Origin: Enterobacteriaceae endosymbiont of Donacia bicoloricornis
GTDB lineage: Bacteria > Pseudomonadota > Gammaproteobacteria > Enterobacterales > Enterobacteriaceae
Direction of reading: 5' to 3'
Assembly: GCF_012567955.1 (NCBI RefSeq)
Contig: NZ_CP046186.1
Coordinates: 183,593 to 206,233 of the forward strand
Length of the DNA: 22,641 nt
A model generated the notes under the pieces. The model was not told the origin of the DNA. It ran no database searches and saw only the letters and a list, made by a program, of their open reading frames with translations. Positions 11,295 through 17,853 of this stretch are shown piece by piece. Numbering within the stretch: the stretch's first letter is position 1; each line of letters opens with the position of its first letter. The position numbers were made by a program, and so were the translations under genes.

Positions 11295-11413
11295 ATTTAA
11301 AACCTCTTTAAATGTTATAAAATAATATGCATAATTCAATTTAATTTACTTTAATTTTTTAAAATTTAAAAAATATGATTGTTATTTTGATATGTTATTA
11401 AAATTTTTGAAAA

Positions 11414-11441
11414 ATTATATAATATTATTTAATTTAAACAA
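11414..11441 (-). promoter_or_regulatory. Candidate sigma-70 promoter for the ilv operon
   Basis: On the minus strand TTGTTT (11436-11441) is 16 nt from a perfect TATAAT (11414-11419), about 120 nt upstream of ilvG and downstream of tRNA-Trp. Nothing like the E. coli ilvL leader peptide (rich in Ile, Val and Leu codons) or its G+C-rich attenuator is visible between here and ilvG. The 226-bp stretch 11295-11520 holds nothing else I can recognise. Confidence 0.4.
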
Positions 11442-11520
11442 GAATAAATATTCTTATTATTTAAATATAAACTTGTTAATTTTTATTTTCTTATATAAAT
11501 ATATATATTTAATTTACAAA

Positions 11521-11593
11521 CAGGGGTGGAGGGATTTGAACCCCCAACCATTGGTTTTGGAGACCAATATTCTACCAATTAAACTACACCCCT
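11521..11593 (-). tRNA. trpT: tRNA-Trp (anticodon CCA)
   Basis: A 73-nt cloverleaf. The acceptor stem AGGGGTG pairs fully with CACCCCT, the discriminator is G73, the anticodon stem TTGGT/ACCAA holds loop CTCCAAA with anticodon CCA at 11558-11560, and the T arm is GGGGG TTCAAAT CCCTC. It is near-identical to E. coli trpT. The 3' CCA is not encoded, so CCA-adding enzyme is needed. It lies just upstream of ilvG on the same strand; E. coli trpT likewise sits upstream of the ilv operon, with hdfR, yifE and yifB in between. Confidence 0.97.
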
Positions 11594-11620
11594 TTTATTT
11601 TAAAACCTACTATAATAAAT

Positions 11621-11649
11621 AAAATATATTATAGTTATATATATATCAA
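11621..11649 (-). promoter_or_regulatory. Candidate promoter for tRNA-Trp
   Basis: On the minus strand TTGATA (11644-11649), a 17-nt spacer and TATTTT (11621-11626) lie 27 nt before the tRNA 5' end. The -10 is imperfect. This falls in the divergent gap 11594-11784 shared with fpr. Confidence 0.3.
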
Positions 11650-11699
11650 CTTATTAATTTAATTAAATTATATAACTAGATTATTAATTTAAATTTTAT

Positions 11700-11728
11700 T
11701 TGTCAAATTTTTAGAAAAAATATAATAT
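11700..11728 (+). promoter_or_regulatory. Candidate sigma-70 promoter for fpr-tpiA
   Basis: TTGTCA at 11700-11705 is followed after 17 nt by TAATAT at 11723-11728, with TATAAT at 11721-11726 overlapping at a 15-nt spacing. It is about 57 nt before the fpr ATG and is the best -35 match in the gap. Confidence 0.45.
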
Positions 11729-11784
11729 AAATTATTATTTATATTGTTTTTTTATAAAATTTTTTTTATATAAAAGGATAAAAT

Positions 11785-12537
11785 ATGACAGAATGGAGTA
11801 TTGGTAAAATAAAGAAAATAACATATTGGACAGAAAACTTATTTAGTATTATTTTAAATGCAAAAATTAACAATTTTTATGCAGGTCAATTTACAAGATT
11901 AGCATTAAAAATTAATAACAAAAAAATAAAAAGAGCTTATTCTTATATAAATTCTCCACAAAATAAAAATTATGAATTTTATATTTCCAATATTAAAAAT
12001 GGTAAATTAAGCACAAATTTATATAATTTGAAAGTTAATGATAAAATTTTTATTTCTAAAAATTCATCAGGTATTTTTACTTTAAATAATATTAAATCTT
12101 GTGAAAATTTGTGGATGTTATCAACAGGAACTGGAATTGGACCTTATCTTTCAATATTACAAGATAAAATATGTTTTAAAAAATTTTCAAAAATTATTTT
12201 AGTACATTCTATAAGATATATAAAAGATTTTAGTTATTTAAATTTATTAAAAAAAATACAAAATAAATATTTTGATCAATTAATAATTCAAGTTATTTTA
12301 ACTAGAAATATTAATATAAATAAAAATATTTTATATGGTTATATTCCTAATTTAATAAAAAATGGAAAATTAGAAAAAAAAATAGGATTAAAAATTAATA
12401 ATAATAATAGTCATGTGATGTTATGTGGAAATCCAGAAATGATTAAACAAACACAAAATTTTTTAGAAAAAACTAGAAATTTATCTAAAAATTTAAAAAA
12501 ACAAAATGGTAATATAACATCTGAAAGATATTGGTAA
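11785..12537 (+). CDS. fpr: Ferredoxin/flavodoxin--NADP+ reductase
   Basis: This 250-aa FAD enzyme (E. coli 248) moves electrons between NADPH and flavodoxin or ferredoxin. The FAD-binding motif RAYSYINSP is at 50-58, GKLSTNLYNLKVND follows the E. coli order, the NADP-binding TGTGIGPYLSILQ is near 113-125, and HVMLCGNPEMIKQTQNFL lies near the end. The protein finishes in the family's aromatic tail (YW), which stacks on the flavin. AAAGGATA gives a good ribosome site 8 nt before the ATG. tpiA follows after 22 nt; in E. coli fpr and tpiA are also close neighbours. Its partner here is not visible; likely uses are reductive activation for Fe-S enzymes or isoprenoid steps. Confidence 0.96.
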   Translation: MTEWSIGKIKKITYWTENLFSIILNAKINNFYAGQFTRLALKINNKKIKRAYSYINSPQNKNYEFYISNIKNGKLSTNLYNLKVNDKIFISKNSSGIFTLNNIKSCENLWMLSTGTGIGPYLSILQDKICFKKFSKIILVHSIRYIKDFSYLNLLKKIQNKYFDQLIIQVILTRNININKNILYGYIPNLIKNGKLEKKIGLKINNNNSHVMLCGNPEMIKQTQNFLEKTRNLSKNLKKQNGNITSERYW

Positions 12538-12559
12538 AATAAACTATAAAGAAAATAAT

Positions 12560-13342
12560 ATGACAAAATTTTTGATTATTGCTAATTGGAAATTAAATGG
12601 TAATTATAAATTTATAAATAAAAATATAAATTTAATTAAGAAAAAAATATATAAATCATTATATTTTTGTAATTTATCAATAGCTCCTCCTTATATATAT
12701 TTAGGTTATATTAATAATTTATTAAAAAATACATCTATATCTTTAACTGCACAAAATGTTGATATACATACAAAAGGATCTTTTACTGGAGAAATATCAA
12801 TTAAAATGTTAAAAGATGTTGGAGTAAAATATGTAATAATTGGACATTCAGAAAGAAGATTTTTTCATAATGAAAATAACGATATTATATCTAAAAAATT
12901 TATTTTAATTAAAAATAATGGATTAATTCCAATATTATGTTTAGGGGAGACAGAAAAACAAAAAAAAAGAAATGAGACAGAAAAAATTTGTATACAACAA
13001 ATCAATTCTATACTAGAAAATAGTAATATTAATATTTTAAATAAAACTATTATTGCTTATGAACCGATTTGGGCTATTGGTTCTGGGAAAAATGCAAACA
13101 TAAATGAAATACAAAAAACTATTTTATTTATAAAAAAATATATATCATCTTTAAATTCTGAAATAGTAAAAAATATATATTTTTTATATGGTGGTTCTGT
13201 TAATGTTTCTAATTTAGATATTTTTTTACAAGAAAAAACTATTAATGGTTTATTAATAGGTAAAGCTTCTTTAACAATAGAAAATTTTATTTCTTTAGTT
13301 AAAAAAGCTGAAAAAACAATAAATTCATTCAATAGTTCTTAA
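12560..13342 (+). CDS. tpiA: Triosephosphate isomerase
   Basis: This 260-aa TIM barrel (E. coli 255) interconverts dihydroxyacetone phosphate and glyceraldehyde 3-phosphate. The active site is complete: Asn9 and Lys11 in IANWKLNG, His96 in VIIGHSERR, catalytic Glu168 in AYEPIWAIGSGK with phosphate-gripping loop 6, and YGGSV near 210-214. It is second in the fpr-tpiA pair; the ribosome site is only a weak AAAGAAAA. Its last 18 bp overlap the end of lysS on the other strand, and no terminator hairpin is visible at that meeting point. Confidence 0.98.
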   Translation: MTKFLIIANWKLNGNYKFINKNINLIKKKIYKSLYFCNLSIAPPYIYLGYINNLLKNTSISLTAQNVDIHTKGSFTGEISIKMLKDVGVKYVIIGHSERRFFHNENNDIISKKFILIKNNGLIPILCLGETEKQKKRNETEKICIQQINSILENSNINILNKTIIAYEPIWAIGSGKNANINEIQKTILFIKKYISSLNSEIVKNIYFLYGGSVNVSNLDIFLQEKTINGLLIGKASLTIENFISLVKKAEKTINSFNSS

Positions 13343-14827
13343 CATAGGAAATAGAATTACATCTCTAATCGATTGTGTATCAGTAAATAACATAACTAGT
13401 CTATCTATTCCTATTCCTAGTCCTGCAGTAGGAGGTAATCCGTATTCTAATGCTTCTATGTAATCTTGATCGTAAAAATTTTTATAAATAATCTTATTAT
13501 CACTCATATTTTTAATATTTTGTTGTTCTTTAAATCTTTTTTTTTGTTCTTCAGGATCATTAAGTTCAGAAAAACCATTTGCTATTTCCATACCACAAAT
13601 AAAAAATTCAAATCTATCAGTAAGTAAAGGATTCAAATTGTTATTTCTTGATAATGGAGAAATTTCAGTAGGATATTCTGTAATAAATGTTGGTTCTATA
13701 ATTTTAGATACAATTTTTTTTTCAAAAATTTCAAAAATAATTTTACCCTGACTCCAACTTGGATTTATATTAACTTTTAATAAGTTAGCAATTTTTACTA
13801 ATTTTTTATTATCTTCTAAATTATCTAAAGAAAAATTAGGATAAAAATATATAATAGATTCTTTCATAGTTAATTTATGAAATTTTTTATTTAAATCAAA
13901 AACATAATTATTATATTTTAATAAATACTTTTTAAATATTTTTTTATATATTTTTTTAAAAAATTTTTCAAAAAAAATCATTAAATCTTTATAATCACAA
14001 TATGTGATATATAATTCCATCATAGTAAATTCAGGATTATGTTTAGTAGAAATTCCTTCATTTCTAAAATTTCTATTAATTTCGAAAATTTTATTAAAAC
14101 CCCCGATTATAAGACGTTTTAAATAAAGTTCAGGAGCAATACGTAAATAAATATTTTTATTATAAGTATTATGATATGTTACAAATGGTCTAGCTAAAGC
14201 TCCTCCTGGAATATTATGCATCATTGGAGTTTCTACTTCAATAAAATCTCTTTCATTCATAAAATTACGAATATTTAATATAATTTTCGATCTTTTTTTA
14301 AAAATATAACGTGTTTTTTTATTCACAATTAAATCTAAATATCTTTTTCTATATTTTATTTCTTTGTCTTGTAACCCATGATATTTATCGGGTAATGATC
14401 TAATGGCTTTTGTTAATAAATAAATTTTTTGACAAAAAATAGATAAAACATTAATTTTAGTTTTAAAAAGATAACCAGTAACGCCTATTATATCTCCGAT
14501 ATCATATTTTTTTAAAAAATTTTTATATATTTTTTGAGAAACTTCTTTTTGAGATATATAAATTTGTATATTTCCTGTATAATCTTGAATATTAATAAAA
14601 GAAGCTTTTCCCATAATTCTTAAATTTACTATACGTCCTGCAATATTAAATGATTTTTTTTCTAAAAAAATATTTTTATGATTATATTTTTTATATATTT
14701 TATCTAATGAAATATTAATTTTAAAATTATTAGGAAAAACTATATTAGTTTCTTTTCTTAATTCTATTAATTTTTTATGTCGAAATATTATTTCATTATT
14801 ATTAATTTTTTTTTTACTTTCAGACAT
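13325..14827 (-). CDS. lysS: Lysyl-tRNA synthetase, class II
   Basis: This 500-aa enzyme (E. coli 505) charges tRNA-Lys. The OB-fold anticodon-binding domain spans about 60-140 (NIAGRIVNLRIMGKASFINI). The class II core follows: motif 1 around 189-215 (NERDFIEVETPMM), motif 2 around 252-272 (FRNEGISTKHNPEFTMMEL), and motif 3 near the C-terminus (GLGIGIDRLVMLF). It ends in TGA, the only TGA terminator among the 16 complete genes here. The ATG lies 28 nt after the prfB stop with AGGA some distance upstream. The prfB-lysS pair is the E. coli arrangement and is probably one transcript. Lysine codons are very abundant in this genome, so demand for this enzyme should be high. Confidence 0.98.
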   Translation of the reverse strand: MSESKKKINNNEIIFRHKKLIELRKETNIVFPNNFKINISLDKIYKKYNHKNIFLEKKSFNIAGRIVNLRIMGKASFINIQDYTGNIQIYISQKEVSQKIYKNFLKKYDIGDIIGVTGYLFKTKINVLSIFCQKIYLLTKAIRSLPDKYHGLQDKEIKYRKRYLDLIVNKKTRYIFKKRSKIILNIRNFMNERDFIEVETPMMHNIPGGALARPFVTYHNTYNKNIYLRIAPELYLKRLIIGGFNKIFEINRNFRNEGISTKHNPEFTMMELYITYCDYKDLMIFFEKFFKKIYKKIFKKYLLKYNNYVFDLNKKFHKLTMKESIIYFYPNFSLDNLEDNKKLVKIANLLKVNINPSWSQGKIIFEIFEKKIVSKIIEPTFITEYPTEISPLSRNNNLNPLLTDRFEFFICGMEIANGFSELNDPEEQKKRFKEQQNIKNMSDNKIIYKNFYDQDYIEALEYGLPPTAGLGIGIDRLVMLFTDTQSIRDVILFPMLRTIE

Positions 14828-14855
14828 AATAAAATAATCCTATTTTTATTTTTAT

Positions 14856-15954
14856 TTATAAACCTAATTTTAAACTAGCTTCAATAAATTTGTCTAGATT
14901 TCCATTAAGTACATATTGTATATTATTAATTTCTACACCTGTTCTTAAATCTTTAATTCTTGAATCATCTAATATATAAGAACGTATTTGATATCCCCAA
15001 CTAATATTAAATTTTTTTTTTTCCATTTTCTCTTTTTTTTTTTTTTTTATATTATTTTGTAATTCATATAATTTAAATTTTAGTTGTTTTATAGCTTGAA
15101 TCTTATTTTTATGTTGTGATCTACTATTTTGACATTGTGTTACCAACCCAGTTGGGTTATGTGTAATACGTACAGCAGATTCTGTACGATTTACATGTTG
15201 TCCTCCAGAACCAGAAGATCGATATACATCAATACGTAAATCTTCTGAATTAATAAAAATATTATTATCTTCTTTAATTTCTGGATATATAAAAGTTGAA
15301 GCAAAAGATGTGTGTCTTCTACCAGATGAACTAAAAGGACTTTTTCTAACTAAACGGTGAATACCATTTTCTGTACGTAACCATCCGAAAGCATAATCAC
15401 CTATAATATGTAATGTAGATGATTTAATACCTATAATTTCTCCGGGAGATTCACTTATTATTTTTACTTGAAAATTTTTTTTTTCTGCCCATTTTAAATA
15501 CATTTTCATTATTATTTTTGCCCAATCTTGAGATTCTATACCACCTGATCCAGATTGGATATCAATAAAACAATTTTTTTTGTCATTTTTTTTAATAAAA
15601 ATTTTTTTAAATTCTAAATTATTTATTTTATTTTGAATATCAAATAATATTTTTCTTGATTCTTGTAATATTTTTTTATCATTAGTATCGATTGCTAAAT
15701 TAATTAATTCATTAATATCAATAATTTCTTGATTAAGATTATCTAAAGATAATATTAAATTTTTAATTTTTGTTTTTTTTTTATTTAAAATAAGTAAATT
15801 ATCAAAATCTTTCCAAATATTGGGATCTTTAATTTTATTTTTTATTACTGATAATTTTTTTTTATATTTTGAATAATTAAAGAAACCCCCTAATAAAAAT
15901 ATTTTTTTTTTTTATTTTTTTTAATTTATTTTTTATTAAGTAAATTTCTAACAT
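14856..15954 (-). CDS. prfB: Peptide chain release factor 2, programmed +1 frameshift
   Basis: RF2 ends translation at UGA and UAA. The gene starts at ATG 15952-15954, four nt after AGGAG (15959-15963), and reads 25 codons to an in-frame TAA at 15877-15879. Skipping one T after CTT (15880-15882) moves into a frame open to the stop at 14856. Together they give 365 aa, the exact E. coli length. The joined sequence aligns throughout: LNYSKYKKKL matches LDYDAKKERL and SGSGGIESQDWA matches AGSGGTEAQDWA. Decoding motif SPF is at 205-207 and catalytic GGQ at 250-252; position 246 is Ser. Poly-A tracts of 12, 16 and 11 nt lie in the coding strand. This is not a pseudogene; the shift is the family's known autoregulatory device, but with TAA in place of TGA. 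Confidence 0.96.
15876..15891 (-). promoter_or_regulatory. RF2 programmed +1 frameshift site
   Basis: Read on the minus strand the site is AGG GGG TTT CTT TAA T. E. coli has AGG GGG TAT CTT TGA C. The internal Shine-Dalgarno-like AGGGGG, its spacing and the slippery CTT are unchanged, and the stop is codon 26 in both. The stop is TAA rather than TGA and the following base is T rather than C. Confidence 0.93.
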
Positions 15955-16087
15955 ATTTCTCCTAATCTTTTAATGAAAAAAGTTTTAATTAAATTTAATA
16001 TAAAAATTAATTTTAATTACTTTATTTATATCAAGATTAATATATTTAAAATTTATAGAAGTTAAAAATTATTTTTTTGATAAACAA

Positions 16088-16160
16088 TGGCCCTTGTTGG
16101 ACTTGAACCAACGACCTAACGATTATGAGTCGTTTGCTCTAACCACTGAGCTAAAGGGCC
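16088..16160 (-). tRNA. ileX: tRNA-Ile2 (anticodon CAT, lysidine-type)
   Basis: A 73-nt cloverleaf. The acceptor GGCCCTT pairs fully with AAGGGCC, discriminator A, anticodon stem AACGA/TCGTT with loop CTCATAA, anticodon CAT at 16125-16127. A CAT anticodon can mean initiator Met, elongator Met or Ile. The body follows E. coli ileX (GGCCCCTTAGCTCAGTGG, then TGGTTCAAGTCCA in the T arm) rather than elongator tRNA-Met (GGCTACGTAGCTC) or the initiator (CGCGGGG). As tRNA-Ile2 it reads AUA once TilS turns C34 into lysidine. CCA is not encoded. It lies between degP and prfB, all on the same strand. Confidence 0.9.
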
Positions 16161-16172
16161 AAACTATCTAAT

Positions 16173-16201
16173 ATTATGATATATTTTAAAATTTATTTCA
16201 A
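16173..16201 (-). promoter_or_regulatory. Candidate promoter for tRNA-Ile2 (and prfB-lysS)
   Basis: On the minus strand TTGAAA (16196-16201), a 17-nt spacer and CATAAT (16173-16178) end 12 nt before the tRNA 5' end, a placement expected for a tRNA promoter. No terminator lies between the tRNA and prfB, and I see no clearly better promoter in 15955-16087, so this may also drive prfB-lysS. Confidence 0.5.
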
Positions 16202-16217
16202 TTAAATTTATGTTTTT

Positions 16218-17672
16218 TTAATTAAGTAAATAAAATTTATTTTTTCCCCTTAAAATATATAAAAGAATTAATGATGGATGTTTATCTAAAATTTCTTTAA
16301 CTTTTTTTATATCTATTGTACGTCTCCTATTAATTGATAATATTATATCATCTTTTTTTAAACCTATTATTTCTGCAGGAGAATTAGGAAGTATATTTAT
16401 AACTTTAACTGCAGTATTTTTCCCCATTTTAAAAAAAACATTTCTATTTTTTAAATCAGTATTAACTAAATAACTCCCTTCAATACCGTAATACATCATA
16501 TTTTTTTTAAAAGATTCATTACTACAATAATCACCTAATTTTGTTTTTATAATTTTAAAAACTCCTTTTCTTATAATTCCTAATTTAACAAAAGTTCCTG
16601 TCATAAAAGTACTTATTTTTGCTTTTAATAAAGCATAACTATTAACTTGTTTATTATTTAATGAAACAATAACATCACCAGGATCTAATGGATTATTTTT
16701 AAATGGTATAACGTCACGAATAAAAGTACCTTTATATAAATTATGAATATTCATAACTTTAGCTAATTGAGGATCTAAATCAACTCCATAGATTCCTAAA
16801 GAACCTCTTTTTATTTTTCCAAATTTAGTAAATTGATGAATTAAATTTGTTATTGTATTACTAGGTATAGCAAAACCAATTCCAATATTACCTTCATTTG
16901 GTGTTAAAATAGCAGTATTAATTCCAATTAAATCTCCATTTAAATTAACTAATGCTCCCCCAGAACTCCCGCGATTAATTGCAGCATCTGTTTGAATAAA
17001 ATTTTCAAAATTTTCAATATTAAGTCCTGTACGTCCTAATCCAGATATAATACCTGATGTTACAGTTTCACCTAATCCATATGGGTTGCCTATTGCTATA
17101 GTATAATCACCAACTTTTAAATTATCAGAATTAGCTATTTTTAAACTTTTTAAATTTATTATATTATTTTTTATTTTTATTAAAGCAACATCCATTTGTG
17201 GATCTTGTCCTATAATTTTAGCTTCATATGTTTTTCCATTACTCAATTCTACTGAAATGTATTTAGCATGATTAATAACATGATTATTAGTAATAATTAT
17301 GCCATTCTTAGCATTTATAATTACTCCAGAACCAATTGCATGAAATTTTTGTTCAAGAATATTATTATTATTTCCACAAATAGGAGTATTTTCATATGGA
17401 GATCCTGCTTTACATAATGAAAAATGTTCATTTAAATAATCTTGTATTTTAGGAGGTAATTTAAATTGTGATACAAAAGTACTTCCTTGAACATCAATAC
17501 TAACAACTGAAGGAGTAACTTTTTTTAATATTTTTGATAAACTTGGTAATGAATGATTATTCCATTTTTTTTTAAAATTAAATGGTAATAATTTAGCACT
17601 AGCATATTTTTGTCGTATTGTTATTATAATAACAAAAAAAAATATATAAAAAAATATTTTAAATTTTTTCAT
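16218..17672 (-). CDS. degP: Periplasmic serine protease/chaperone DegP (HtrA)
   Basis: DegP degrades or refolds misfolded envelope proteins. I start it at 17672 (484 aa; E. coli 474): AAGAG lies 7-8 nt upstream and MKKF opens a signal peptide with a hydrophobic core and a cut after ASA near residue 26. Fourteen further in-frame codons upstream do not look like a signal sequence. The trypsin-like triad is His131 (TNNHVINHA), Asp161 (DPQMDVALIKI) and Ser237 (NRGSSGGALV). The LA-loop cysteine pair (FSLCKAGSPYENTPIC) is kept, while the Q-rich linker after it is shortened. PDZ1 and PDZ2 follow; PDZ1 lost three residues of its conserved turn. The match is to DegP rather than DegQ or DegS because of the cysteine pair and two PDZ domains. 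Confidence 0.96.
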   Translation of the reverse strand: MKKFKIFFYIFFFVIIITIRQKYASAKLLPFNFKKKWNNHSLPSLSKILKKVTPSVVSIDVQGSTFVSQFKLPPKIQDYLNEHFSLCKAGSPYENTPICGNNNNILEQKFHAIGSGVIINAKNGIIITNNHVINHAKYISVELSNGKTYEAKIIGQDPQMDVALIKIKNNIINLKSLKIANSDNLKVGDYTIAIGNPYGLGETVTSGIISGLGRTGLNIENFENFIQTDAAINRGSSGGALVNLNGDLIGINTAILTPNEGNIGIGFAIPSNTITNLIHQFTKFGKIKRGSLGIYGVDLDPQLAKVMNIHNLYKGTFIRDVIPFKNNPLDPGDVIVSLNNKQVNSYALLKAKISTFMTGTFVKLGIIRKGVFKIIKTKLGDYCSNESFKKNMMYYGIEGSYLVNTDLKNRNVFFKMGKNTAVKVINILPNSPAEIIGLKKDDIILSINRRRTIDIKKVKEILDKHPSLILLYILRGKNKFYLLN

Positions 17673-17803
17673 AAAAAATCTCTTAATAAAATTTATTAAA
17701 TTAGATTTATACAAAATTATTTAATTTTAAATAAATACTGATTTTTAATCAGTTTAAGTTTAAAATTATTTAAATAATAAAATATAAATTTTTTTACAAA
17801 TTA

Positions 17804-17831
17804 TTGTACTTAATATAATATAGATTATATT
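17804..17831 (+). promoter_or_regulatory. Candidate promoter for the rpiA cluster
   Basis: TTGTAC at 17804-17809 and TATATT at 17826-17831, 16 nt apart, lie 22 nt before the rpiA ATG. The resulting leader would be short, which fits the lack of a visible Shine-Dalgarno. The 181-bp divergent gap with degP (17673-17853) also contains the dyad at 17737-17753. Confidence 0.35.
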
Positions 17832-17853
17832 TAATATAAATATATAAATCTGT

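Noticed and set aside
11320..11337. A five-codon ATG CAT ATT ATT TTA reading before ilvG as an ilvL-like leader peptide
   Set aside because: It is very short, lacks its own ribosome site and has no attenuator hairpin after it. Such strings are frequent in this base composition.
11295..11339. A 15-codon N-terminal extension of ilvG
   Set aside because: The AAAGAGG ribosome site falls inside it, and the E. coli protein begins at the later Met (MNGAQ).
11392..11622. Plus-strand 76-codon open frame
   Set aside because: It runs through the tRNA-Trp gene in antisense; the GWRDLNPQP-like peptide is the well-known false product of a tRNA. It has no ribosome site.
13057..13332. Minus-strand 91-codon open frame
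   Set aside because: It is antisense to the conserved C-terminal part of tpiA and mirrors its codons.
15510..15954. prfB as a truncated or frameshifted pseudogene beginning at the internal Met near 15509
   Set aside because: The upstream frame is open without a stop back to the shift site and aligns with the RF2 N-terminal domain. The break falls at the known programmed frameshift after codon 25, and total length is 365 aa.
17673..17714. A 14-codon N-terminal extension of degP
   Set aside because: The later ATG has AAGAG at the right distance and begins a proper signal peptide; the extension would disturb it.
17730..17761. A sigma-E type promoter for degP (AACTT followed by TCAGT)
   Set aside because: The spacer is only 14 nt, the -10 is a poor match, and the TCAGT is part of the dyad. 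I see no basis beyond chance.
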